NCBI RefSeq assembly: GCF_009729415.1
Contig: NZ_MPKW01000033.1
Location: forward strand, 248,001-312,000
Direction of reading: 5' to 3'
From: Mycolicibacterium sp. CBMA 234
GTDB lineage: Bacteria > Actinomycetota > Actinomycetes > Mycobacteriales > Mycobacteriaceae
Length of the DNA: 64,000 nt
Every line of letters starts with the position of its first letter. Position 1 is the first letter of the stretch. This document shows, in pieces, positions 16,333 through 23,887 of the stretch. The notes under the pieces were generated by a model that was not told where the DNA came from, ran no database searches, and was given only the letters and a program-made list of their open reading frames with translations. Position numbers and translations under genes: made by a program.

Positions 16333-17681
16333 AGGCGCTCCTTGAGCACTCGGCGCAACACCTTCCCTGAAGGCAGCCGCGGGATTTCGGGTACGAACAC
16401 AACGCGGCTCGGCCGCTTGTATGAGGCCAGCCTTTCGGCGACCAAGTCGATCAATTCGCCGTCGGAGACCGCGGCATTCGTGGACACCGCCGCCACCACC
16501 GTCTCGCCGTCGCGTGGGTCGGGCAGCCCGAACACCGCGCAGTCGGCCACAGCCGGGTGCGAGTGCAGGACGGCCTCGATCTCCGCCGGGGCCACCTGGA
16601 AGCCGCGCACCTTGATCATCTCTTTGCAGCGGTCGGTGATCCGCAGCCGCCCGGACTCATCCAGCTGTCCGATGTCTCCGGTGTGGAACCAGCCATCGAC
16701 GATGACGGTCGACGTTTCCTCCGCAGGCAGATAGCCGGCCATCACCGCCTCCGAGCGCACCTGAATCTCGCCCGAGTCCGCGATGCGCACGTCGACGCCG
16801 GACACCGGCCTGCCGACGGTGTCCAGCTGTCCACCGTTGAGGTCGTCGCACGCGATGACGATCAATTCGGTTGCCCCATATGCGGTTACCCAGCCCACAC
16901 CGGTTCGGCGTGTGACCTCCTCGGCCACCGTCGCGGTCACCGGCGTCGCGCACCACATGATGTACCGCAGCGACGAGAGGTCGTACGTTTCCAGCCTCGG
17001 ATGCGCCGCCAGCGCCAATGCGATTGGTGCCACCGTCATTTCGATGGTGATCCGATCGGATTCGATGTGGCGCAGCATGGTGTCGACGTCGAACCGCGGG
17101 TGCAGCCGGAGCCACGCACCGGCATCCAGGACCGTCATGATGTTCAGCAGACCCAGGATGTGCGACAGCGGGGTCATCACCTGAAGGCGGTCTGCGGCCG
17201 ACAGCCCGAGCGCGGCGCCCCACTGCCGCACCGCCGCCGCCAGCCCGCGGTGCGTGTGGCGGACCGCCTTGGACATCCCGGTGGTGCCGGAGCTGAAGGC
17301 CAGGACGGCATCGGAATCCGGCGAGGGTGCGTCGGCGGAAGCGTCCCCGGCAATGACGGGCTCGTCGAGATGCAGCATCGGCATCAGTTCCGCCAGCACA
17401 GGATTGTCACCGACCGCATACGACGGCTCTGTCAGTGTCAGCGCGTGCTGTACCTCGGCCTGGCGCCACGACGGGCTGAGGAGTACCGCGGCAGCGCCCA
17501 GGCGCCAGATCGCATGCAACGCAATGACGAACTCCGGGCGGGTGGACGACATCAGTGCGACGCGGTCGCCGGTACCAACCCCCTGGGCAGCCAAGGCCGC
17601 GGCCATCCCACCGGCGAGAGCATCCAGCTCCGACCGGCTGTACTCCCGCTGGTCGAAGGCGAGCACCGCACCGTCAGCCAC
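16317..17681 (-). CDS. Acyl-CoA synthetase (AMP-forming ligase)
   Basis: 454 aa from GTG 17681 with AAAGGGG upstream; the open frame to 17738 would cross the motif A site. ANL-superfamily motifs: AFSSGTTGMSKAVRHTH (P-loop), TAYGATEL (A5), HTGDIGQLDESGRLRITDR, and C-terminal RLPSGKVLRR carrying the catalytic Lys. Converts an acid to acyl-CoA via acyl-AMP and begins the operon continuing with both dehydrogenase subunits and a hydratase. Substrate chain or ring type is not readable. A little shorter than typical FadDs. Confidence 0.92.
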   Translation of the reverse strand: MADGAVLAFDQREYSRSELDALAGGMAAALAAQGVGTGDRVALMSSTRPEFVIALHAIWRLGAAAVLLSPSWRQAEVQHALTLTEPSYAVGDNPVLAELMPMLHLDEPVIAGDASADAPSPDSDAVLAFSSGTTGMSKAVRHTHRGLAAAVRQWGAALGLSAADRLQVMTPLSHILGLLNIMTVLDAGAWLRLHPRFDVDTMLRHIESDRITIEMTVAPIALALAAHPRLETYDLSSLRYIMWCATPVTATVAEEVTRRTGVGWVTAYGATELIVIACDDLNGGQLDTVGRPVSGVDVRIADSGEIQVRSEAVMAGYLPAEETSTVIVDGWFHTGDIGQLDESGRLRITDRCKEMIKVRGFQVAPAEIEAVLHSHPAVADCAVFGLPDPRDGETVVAAVSTNAAVSDGELIDLVAERLASYKRPSRVVFVPEIPRLPSGKVLRRVLKERLWTSV

Positions 17682-17729
17682 GTCGCGCCCGCCCCTTTCC
17701 CGAGAGTGAGAAGATTCCCGGTTGATACC

Positions 17730-17744
17730 GAGAATCATATTCTC
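17730..17744. promoter_or_regulatory. Motif A operator (perfect): GAGAAT-CAT-ATTCTC
   Basis: Perfect inverted repeat in the gap between the divergent ligase operon (start 17681) and ferredoxin gene (start 17783). On the + strand TATAGT at 17746-17751 is a good -10 box placed right after the repeat, so a bound repressor would block the ferredoxin promoter. Confidence 0.7.
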
Positions 17745-17782
17745 CTATAGTTAGAACGACAATACGCGACGATAGGACAACG

Positions 17783-18103
17783 ATGGGGCCAGCCACCACA
17801 ACGGCGCAGACCGACATGGACGCGGGCACGGGCACGATCACCATCCACCTGGACCGGCAGAAGGTGTCGGTCTCCCGCGTCGGCGACGAAACACTGCTGG
17901 ACAGTGCGCGACGGGCCGGGCTGGCTCCCCCGTTCTCGTGCGAGGCGGGCAACTGCGGCACCTGCATCGCCAGGCTGACCGAAGGCACCGCGACCATGCG
18001 CAACAACGAAGCTCTCGACGACGACGAAGTCGCGGAAGGTTATGTGCTGACCTGCCAGGCGGTTCCGGACACCGCGTCGGTGATCGTGCGTTACGACGAC
18101 TGA
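17783..18103 (+). CDS. Stand-alone plant-type [2Fe-2S] ferredoxin
   Basis: 106 aa. Cluster ligands Cys53, Cys58, Cys61 and Cys91 in CEAGNCGTC...LTC, the plant-type CX4CX2C-X29-C pattern. It resembles the C-terminal ferredoxin domain of oxygenase reductases (KshB type) but without FAD/NAD domains. Such ferredoxins feed Rieske oxygenases or P450s; candidate partners are the Rieske enzyme at 31527 and the P450s at 26719 and 34694. No ferredoxin reductase is in the window. Its end overlaps the convergent CoA-transferase by 13 bp. Confidence 0.93.
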   Translation: MGPATTTAQTDMDAGTGTITIHLDRQKVSVSRVGDETLLDSARRAGLAPPFSCEAGNCGTCIARLTEGTATMRNNEALDDDEVAEGYVLTCQAVPDTASVIVRYDD

Positions 18104-19143
18104 AGTTCTGGTGGCGGCTGGTACTGCGGCTGGTATCCGGCCACCTTGATCGGGCTGCCGACCAACCGGAAATCACCTGCGGTGACGATCATTTCCGGCG
18201 TCGCCTCCAGCGCCTCCGGCAACGAACGGACCGCGGCTGTTGGAATCCCAAGTGCCCGCAGTCGCTTCTCCCAGCCGGCGGCGGTGTCGGTGGACAGCAC
18301 TTTCTCGACCACCGCCAGCACCTCGTCCCGGCGGGCGGCCCGTTCGGCCATGGTGGCGAACGGAATCTGATCGACGCTGCCGATACCCGCCTCCCCCACA
18401 AACGATTTCCAGAACCCGTCGTGAGTGATGAACAACGCCAGGTACCCATCGGCAGTCTCGAAGAGTTGCGCCGGAACGTAATACGAATGGGCACCGTTCG
18501 GATGGCGGCGCGGATGGGTACCGTCGTTGAGATACGCGGCCGCACGGTAGTTCAGTTGCGACAGCATCACGTCGCGCAGGCATACCTCGACCTGCCCGCC
18601 GCGGCCGGACACGATCTGCGCGAGCAGACCGAGCGCCGCGGCCAGACCCGTGGAGTTGTCCACCGACGAGTAGCCCGGCAGCGTCGGCGGACCATCCGGG
18701 TCGCCGGTCATGGCCGCCACCCCGGTCGCCGCCTGGATGACGTAGTCGAACGCGGGGTCGTCACCACCATCAAGCCCGAAGCCCGTCATCGCCACACAGA
18801 CGATGCGCTCGTTGAACTCTTTCAGCGTCTCGTACGTCAGCCCCAGGCGGCGGATCACCGACGGCTTCATATTCACCAGTAGCGCATGGGATTCCGCGAC
18901 CAGCTCATGAAGCCGGGCCTTGCCGGTGTTCGACGTCAGGTCCAGACAGATGCTCGTCTTGTTGCGGTTGAGGCTGGCGAAGTAGCTGTCGCTGACCTGC
19001 CGCGAGAGCTCCCCGCCCGGCGGCTCGATCTTGATCACTTCGGCACCCAGATCCGCCAGGAGCATCGTGGCGTACGGGCCGGCGAGCATGACGCCGACCT
19101 CGAGGATGCGGATACCCGCAAGCGGTCCGGTCACGACCGTCAC
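18091..19143 (-). CDS. CaiB/BaiF (class III) CoA-transferase
   Basis: 350 aa from GTG 19143, overlapping the LLM stop (GTGA). N-terminal GIRILEVGVMLAGPYATMLLADLGAEVIKIE is characteristic of the family; the catalytic Asp position is kept in EVCLRDVMLSQL. Class III enzymes move CoA between carboxylic acids. It ends an operon that begins with the split acyl-CoA mutase, so it may recycle CoA onto the pathway acid. Shorter than formyl-CoA transferase (about 430 aa), as is common in racemase-like branches such as alpha-methylacyl-CoA racemase; racemase activity is an alternative. Confidence 0.88.
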   Translation of the reverse strand: MTVVTGPLAGIRILEVGVMLAGPYATMLLADLGAEVIKIEPPGGELSRQVSDSYFASLNRNKTSICLDLTSNTGKARLHELVAESHALLVNMKPSVIRRLGLTYETLKEFNERIVCVAMTGFGLDGGDDPAFDYVIQAATGVAAMTGDPDGPPTLPGYSSVDNSTGLAAALGLLAQIVSGRGGQVEVCLRDVMLSQLNYRAAAYLNDGTHPRRHPNGAHSYYVPAQLFETADGYLALFITHDGFWKSFVGEAGIGSVDQIPFATMAERAARRDEVLAVVEKVLSTDTAAGWEKRLRALGIPTAAVRSLPEALEATPEMIVTAGDFRLVGSPIKVAGYQPQYQPPPELQSS

Positions 19144-20096
19144 CGTACCTGCTTTGCCAGCTCCGCGATCACGTCGCGCGTGCGGCTCTTCGAGGCGATC
19201 AGCTCATCGCGGTTCTCTCCGATGGGCAACAGCCGCACCGACAGATCGGTGACACCGGCATCGGCGAACTGCTTGAACCGCTTGAGAATCGACTCCTCGT
19301 CGCCGGCCGCACACAAGTCACCGACGCTGCGGGCCTCTCCGCGATCCAGCAGCTTCTGGTAGTTCGGCGACGTCTCGGCCTCGGCCAGAATCCGGTTGGC
19401 CCGGTCCTTCGCGGCCTCGATCTCGGAGTTGGCGCACAGAGTGACGGGTATCCCGGCCACGATGCGCGGCGCGGGCTTACCGGCCTCGGCGGCGGCCTTG
19501 TTGATCTTGGGGGCGATGTGCTCGCCGATCGCCTTCTCGTCGGCCATCCACAGCGACGTGCCGTCGGCCTGCTCGCCGGCGATCTGCAGCATCACCGGGC
19601 CCAACGCCGATACCAGCACTGGCATCGGGGTGTCGGCTGCGAGCACCGTCGGGTTGTGCACGGTGAACGAATCGTTCTCCACGTCAACAGGTCCCGGCCC
19701 CGCAATGGCGGTATTCAGCACCTGCAGGTAGTCGCGCGTATAACCGGCGGGCTTGTCGTAGGGCAGGCCCAGCATGTCGCGGACGATCCAGTGATGCGAC
19801 GGCCCGACACCCAAGGCGAGGCGGCCTCCCGACATGGCGTGCACCGACAGTGCCTGGCGGGCCAGGGCGACCGGATGCTGCGCCTGCAGTGGCACCACCG
19901 CCGTGCCGAGCTCGATGCGCGAGGTGTTCGCCGCCATCAGCGCCACGATGGTCAGGCAGTCAAAGTCATTGGGGACCTGGGGCATCCACGCGCTGTCCAG
20001 CCCCGCGCTCTCGGCCCACTGGATATCGGCGACCAGCTTGGCGACCTTGCGCGCCATGTCGCCGCGCTCGGCCCCGATCATCACACCGAGGCGCAT
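19140..20096 (-). CDS. LLM-class F420-dependent oxidoreductase
   Basis: 318 aa. TIM-barrel luciferase-like pattern: MRLGVMIGAE start, LAALMAANTSRIELGTAVVPL-type strand 3 region, SGGRLALGVGPSHH (F420 phosphate-binding region) and C-terminal VTDLSVRLLPIGENRDEL. Mycobacterial members usually use F420H2 to reduce or oxidise C=C or C-OH bonds. It sits one base after the B12-subunit gene of the mutase, suggesting action on the mutase substrate or product. Cofactor assignment is by family, not by a decisive motif. Confidence 0.88.
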   Translation of the reverse strand: MRLGVMIGAERGDMARKVAKLVADIQWAESAGLDSAWMPQVPNDFDCLTIVALMAANTSRIELGTAVVPLQAQHPVALARQALSVHAMSGGRLALGVGPSHHWIVRDMLGLPYDKPAGYTRDYLQVLNTAIAGPGPVDVENDSFTVHNPTVLAADTPMPVLVSALGPVMLQIAGEQADGTSLWMADEKAIGEHIAPKINKAAAEAGKPAPRIVAGIPVTLCANSEIEAAKDRANRILAEAETSPNYQKLLDRGEARSVGDLCAAGDEESILKRFKQFADAGVTDLSVRLLPIGENRDELIASKSRTRDVIAELAKQVR

Positions 20097-20097
20097 C

Positions 20098-20499
20098 TCA
20101 GCCCACCGCGCTTTCCGCCGTCAGCTTGCGCACTTCCGCCACCAGGGTGTCCAGCCCCGTTCCTGTGGGAAACACCGCTGCCGCACCGACTTCGAGCAGT
20201 TTCGGCACATCCCCCAGCGGGATCGTGCCGCCCACGACGACGGCGATGTCACCGGCGTCGGCGGCACGCAGCGCGTCGACGGTGCGGGCAGTGAGTGCCA
20301 GGTGCGCTCCCGACAGGATCGACAGCCCGACGAGGGCGACGTCCTCCTGCAGCGCAATCGACACGATGTCCTCGATCCGCTGCCGGATGCCGGTGTAGAT
20401 CACCTCGAAGCCAGCATCGCGCAGCGTTCGGGCGACGATCTTGGCACCCCGGTCATGACCGTCCAAGCCCGGCTTGGCAACAAGAACACGGACCCCCAT
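20098..20499 (-). CDS. B12-binding small subunit of split acyl-CoA mutase
   Basis: 133 aa from ATG 20499, which overlaps the large-subunit stop by one base (TGATG). Cobalamin motif DGHDRG (Asp13, His15, Gly18: DxHxxG), then GLSILSG and VVVGGTIP, the three elements that hold the B12 tail. Same domain as the C-terminus of methylmalonyl-CoA mutase but encoded separately, as in isobutyryl-CoA and 2-hydroxyisobutyryl-CoA mutases. Works with 20499-22076. Confidence 0.93.
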   Translation of the reverse strand: MGVRVLVAKPGLDGHDRGAKIVARTLRDAGFEVIYTGIRQRIEDIVSIALQEDVALVGLSILSGAHLALTARTVDALRAADAGDIAVVVGGTIPLGDVPKLLEVGAAAVFPTGTGLDTLVAEVRKLTAESAVG

Positions 20500-22076
20500 C
20501 AGAAGACCACCGGCTGCTGAAACTCGCCCCATACCGACTTCAACGTCGACACCATCTCTCCCACCGTGCAGTACGCGTTCGCGCAATCGATCAAGCGGTG
20601 CATCAAGTTGTCGTCGCCATCAGCCGAACGAGCCAGCGCCGCAAGGGCTTCCTTCACCGCGACGTCGTCACGCTCGGCCTTCACCTTGGCCAGCCGCTTG
20701 AGTTGCGTGTCGCGGCCCTCGGCGTCGAGTTCATACGTCGCCAGATCCGGCGCAGGTTCTTCGACGACGAACTTGTTCACCCCAACCACGGGCCGCTCCC
20801 CCGATTCGGTCTCCCGGTGGATCTTGAATGCCTCGTCGGCGATCAGGCCCTGTAGGTAGCCGTCCTCGATGCAGCGCACCATGCCGCCGTGGGACTCGAG
20901 ATCGCGCATGATCTCGATGATCTTCGCCTCGGTGCTATCGGTGAGTGCTTCGACGAAATACGAGCCGCCCAACGGGTCGGCCACCTTCGCGACGCCAGTC
21001 TCGTAAGCCAGGATCTGTTGCGTCCGCAGCGCGAGCGTCGCGGACTCCTCGCTGGGCAGTGCGAACGGCTCATCCCACGCTGCCGTGAACATGGACTGCA
21101 CGCCGCCAAGCACCGACGCCAGCGCCTCGTAGGCGACCCGGACCAGGTTGTTCTGTGCCTGCGGCGCATACAGGGATGCACCGCCCGAGACACAGCCGAA
21201 CCGGAACATCGACGCCTTGTCCGTCGTCGCGCCGTACCGCTCGCGCACGATCGAGGCCCAACGACGCCGTCCCGCACGGTATTTGGCGATCTCCTCGAAG
21301 AAGTCGCCGTGCGTGTAGAAGAAGAACGAAATCTGCGGCGCGAACTTGTCGATGGTCATGCGCCCCCGCTCGACGACGGTGTCGCAGTACGTGACCCCGT
21401 CGGCCAGCGTGAACGCCATCTCCTGCACGGCATTGGCGCCCGCATCACGGAAGTGTGCACCCGCCACCGAGATCGCGTTGAATCTCGGCACCTCGGCGGC
21501 GCAGAACTCGATGGTGTCGGCGATGAGGCGCAGCGACGGCTCGGGCGGCCAGATCCAGGTGCCGCGCGACGCGTACTCCTTGAGGATGTCATTCTGGATT
21601 GTGCCGGTGAGTTTTTCGCGCGGCACGCCCTTCTTTTCGGCGGCCGCGACATAGAAGGCCAGCAGGATCGCGGCGGTGCCGTTGATCGTGAAGCTGGTGC
21701 TGATCTTGTCCAGCGGGATGCCGTCGAACAGAACTTCGGCATCGGCCAGGGTGTCGACGGCGACGCCGACGCGGCCGACCTCTTCGCCATACTCCTCGTC
21801 ATCGGAGTCATAGCCACATTGGGTCGGTAGATCGAGGGCGACCGAGAGCCCCGTCCCACCCTGATCCAGCAGGTACCGGTACCTCTGATTGGACTCCTCG
21901 GCGGTGCCGAAACCCGAGTACTGGCGGAAGGTCCACAGCTTTCCGCGGTACCCGGACGCGAAATTACCCCGGGTGAAGGGGAATTCACCCGGCTGTGGCG
22001 GATCGACCTGTCGATCCGCGGGTCCGTAGACCGGTTTCAGCGGTATTCCGGACGGAGTCTGGCCATCGTTATCCAT
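20499..22076 (-). CDS. Acyl-CoA mutase large subunit (methylmalonyl-CoA mutase-like, split type)
   Basis: 525 aa from ATG 22076; an in-frame TTG at 22097 is possible. TIM barrel that binds acyl-CoA, with radical rearrangement driven by adenosylcobalamin on the small subunit. Active-site equivalents seen: Tyr53 (RQYSGFGTAEESN), Arg171 (SRGTWIWPPEP) and His208 (SVAGAHFRDAG), matching Tyr89, Arg207 and His244 of methylmalonyl-CoA mutase. However, the local context (RGTW, CGYDSDDEEYG) differs from classical enzymes. Ordinary mycobacterial mutases are larger MutA/MutB proteins, so this is an additional enzyme of unknown substrate. Heads the operon with B12 subunit, LLM and CoA-transferase. Confidence 0.9.
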   Translation of the reverse strand: MDNDGQTPSGIPLKPVYGPADRQVDPPQPGEFPFTRGNFASGYRGKLWTFRQYSGFGTAEESNQRYRYLLDQGGTGLSVALDLPTQCGYDSDDEEYGEEVGRVGVAVDTLADAEVLFDGIPLDKISTSFTINGTAAILLAFYVAAAEKKGVPREKLTGTIQNDILKEYASRGTWIWPPEPSLRLIADTIEFCAAEVPRFNAISVAGAHFRDAGANAVQEMAFTLADGVTYCDTVVERGRMTIDKFAPQISFFFYTHGDFFEEIAKYRAGRRRWASIVRERYGATTDKASMFRFGCVSGGASLYAPQAQNNLVRVAYEALASVLGGVQSMFTAAWDEPFALPSEESATLALRTQQILAYETGVAKVADPLGGSYFVEALTDSTEAKIIEIMRDLESHGGMVRCIEDGYLQGLIADEAFKIHRETESGERPVVGVNKFVVEEPAPDLATYELDAEGRDTQLKRLAKVKAERDDVAVKEALAALARSADGDDNLMHRLIDCANAYCTVGEMVSTLKSVWGEFQQPVVF

Positions 22077-22088
22077 CAATGGATAACG
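22067..22088. promoter_or_regulatory. Palindrome centred on the mutase start codon
   Basis: CGTTATCCAT and ATGGATAACG are perfect 10-bp arms around CA. On the - strand one arm is the start of the mutase reading frame (ATGGATAAC). No Shine-Dalgarno sequence is visible upstream of that ATG. The element could be an operator at a leaderless start or an mRNA hairpin hiding the initiation codon. Confidence 0.55.
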
Positions 22089-22102
22089 TACTTGCAAAAA
22101 AA

Positions 22103-22123
22103 GAGAATGCCAATACCATTCCC
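22103..22123. promoter_or_regulatory. Degenerate motif A site
   Basis: GAGAAT (22103) followed by GCCAATACCATTCCC (22109-22123), which matches the 4805 operator at 12 of 15 positions. It lies between the divergent mutase operon and the SDR gene, the same kind of position as the perfect sites. Confidence 0.4.
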
Positions 22124-22145
22124 GTTAACAGCTCAGAGGAGGACG

Positions 22146-22967
22146 ATGACGGACCGCACGCTCGCCGACAAGACAATGGTGATATCCGGGGCAAGTAGGG
22201 GTATCGGACTCGCGATCGCCATCGCCGCCGCCGGGCAGGGAGCCAACGTCGTGCTCCTCGCGAAGACCGCCGAGCCTCACCCCCGACTACCCGGCACGGT
22301 CTACACGGCCGCCGAAGACATCGAGGCCGCCGGCGGCAAAGCTGCCGCCGTGGTCGGCGACATCCGCTCCGAGGACGACGTCAACCGGGCCATCGATGTC
22401 GCGGTCGACCGCTTCGGCGGCGTCGACATCTGCGTCAACAACGCGAGTGCCATCGGCACGGAGCCGACGGAGACGCTGTCCGCCAAGAAGTTCGACCTCA
22501 TGCAGCAGGTCAATCTCCGGGGCGCCTTCCTGCTGACGAAGGCCGCGCTGCCGCATCTACGGAAGTCGGACAACGCCCATGTCCTGACCATTGCGCCGCC
22601 GCTCAACCTGAGCCCGCGTTGGCTGGGCGCACATCCCTCTTACACGCTGTCGAAGTACGGGATGACGCTGCTGTCGCTGGGCTGGGCGGCCGAGTACGCC
22701 GATGCCGGCATTGCGTTCAACTGCCTGTGGCCACAGACCTATATCGCCACGTCCGCGGTGGCCAACATGGCCGACGGCGCCGCACTGCTGGACTCATCGC
22801 GCAGTCCGGCGATCATGGGCGACGCGGCAGTCCACATCCTCACCCGTCAGGCCACCGACTGCACCGCAGGCTGCTTCATCGACGCCGACGTGCTGACCGC
22901 GGCCGGCCACGACCTGGCCCCCTACGGCGGTGGTGAAAGCCCGATCCCGGATCTGTTCCTGGGCTAG
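22146..22967 (+). CDS. SDR oxidoreductase, HSDL2-like
   Basis: 273 aa from ATG 22146, five bases after AGAGGAGG; an earlier ATG at 22092 lies inside the operator region. Glycine motif ISGASRGIGLA, NNAS motif and YTLSK catalytic pair. The segment LTIAPPLNLSPRWLGAH, with Pro-Pro-Leu-Asn replacing the usual Ser region, is the hallmark of hydroxysteroid dehydrogenase-like protein 2 homologues. A peroxisomal-type fatty/sterol acyl oxidoreduction role is suggested for that family but not settled. Divergent from the mutase operon; its stop shares CTAG with the convergent gene. Confidence 0.87.
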   Translation: MTDRTLADKTMVISGASRGIGLAIAIAAAGQGANVVLLAKTAEPHPRLPGTVYTAAEDIEAAGGKAAAVVGDIRSEDDVNRAIDVAVDRFGGVDICVNNASAIGTEPTETLSAKKFDLMQQVNLRGAFLLTKAALPHLRKSDNAHVLTIAPPLNLSPRWLGAHPSYTLSKYGMTLLSLGWAAEYADAGIAFNCLWPQTYIATSAVANMADGAALLDSSRSPAIMGDAAVHILTRQATDCTAGCFIDADVLTAAGHDLAPYGGGESPIPDLFLG

Positions 22968-23380
22968 AAGTTCGAGTTGGGGTTGTCGTAGTGGTCGCCA
23001 CGGATCCAGCGCGTCACACCGGTGCCGTTGCGATCCAACTTGGGCCCACAGAACAGCAATAGGCCGTCAGGGGCCTGAGCCATCTGGTTGAACGGTTGGT
23101 CGCAAGGCGTATCGAAGTCACGGATACCGGCCACCGGCAGCGCGCGGAAGTAGCGCGGCGGCAACCCACGTGCCGAATCGCAGTACACCACCCTGACCCA
23201 GTCAGTGGTGGCGAACGTGAAGTAGGTGACGTTGTCGCAGTCTGCGCCCAACGCGACGACGCGGTTGATTCCCGGCACGCACGACGGATCATCACACCGA
23301 ACCGGGTCAGCCGAAGCAGCCGCCGGCCAATGCAATCCGACGAGCGCCATGACACCCACCGCACACGAAAATCGCCGCAT
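22964..23380 (-). CDS. Small secreted cysteine-rich protein, unknown function
   Basis: 138 aa with a clear signal peptide (MRRFSCAVGVMALVGLHWPAAASA, cleavage after ASA). The mature part has six Cys, in pairs around DDPSC, GADCDNV, YCDSA, TPCDQ and LFCGP, consistent with disulfides outside the cytoplasm. It resembles the small conserved secreted proteins common in mycobacteria; no function is known to me. It interrupts the metabolic genes and shares the CTAG stop with the convergent SDR gene. Confidence 0.82.
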   Translation of the reverse strand: MRRFSCAVGVMALVGLHWPAAASADPVRCDDPSCVPGINRVVALGADCDNVTYFTFATTDWVRVVYCDSARGLPPRYFRALPVAGIRDFDTPCDQPFNQMAQAPDGLLLFCGPKLDRNGTGVTRWIRGDHYDNPNSNF

Positions 23381-23473
23381 CAGGCGAGCGTACCCTGTCG
23401 TCGCTCTCCATTTTCGGTAATGTCACTCTCGATAGCGCCTAACGGGAATATCAAGCGTCTGGAGGCCGCCCTC

Positions 23474-23887
23474 GTGAGTACCGTCGACGACGCGTCGCCC
23501 CCGCTGACGACCTTGAAGCAACTGTTCGCCCACCTGGGTCTGGCAGAGGTCGACGCACCAGAGGGCGTACTGGCCATGGAACTTCCAGTGACCCAGGCCG
23601 TCGTCAATACCAACGGTGGGCTACAGGGTGGACTGATCGCCACCATGGCCGACGTCGCCGCCGGCCTCTTGGTCTCCCGCACCATGGCGTTCGGCAACGG
23701 CATAACCACAACCGACCTGCACATCCGGTACCTGCGCCGCATCGACATCGGGCCCGCCCGCGCAGTGGCACGGATCGTCCACCATGGCCGCCGCTCGGCC
23801 GTCGTTCAGGTCGAAATCCTCCGCGGCAACGGCGATCTCGCCGCGACGGCGACAGTCAACTTCGCCGCGTTGGAACGTCGATCCTGA
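23474..23887 (+). CDS. PaaI-type hotdog thioesterase
   Basis: 137 aa from GTG 23474, with GGAGG eight bases upstream; an ATG at 23420 lacks a ribosome site. Hotdog motifs: VVNTNGGLQGGLIATMADVAAGLLVS (the GG-helix contact region carrying the catalytic Asp) and TTTDLHIRYLRRIDIGPA. Hydrolyses an acyl-CoA, probably an aromatic or short intermediate by analogy with PaaI. Its stop abuts the convergent hydratase stop with no spacer. Confidence 0.87.
   Translation: MSTVDDASPPLTTLKQLFAHLGLAEVDAPEGVLAMELPVTQAVVNTNGGLQGGLIATMADVAAGLLVSRTMAFGNGITTTDLHIRYLRRIDIGPARAVARIVHHGRRSAVVQVEILRGNGDLAATATVNFAALERRS

Noticed and set aside
16557..17750. 397-aa open frame on + strand
   Set aside because: Antisense to the ligase, which has all ANL motifs.
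22030..22150. Cobalamin riboswitch before the mutase gene
   Set aside because: The gap is too short and no B12-box-like sequence is present; only the 20-bp palindrome is seen.
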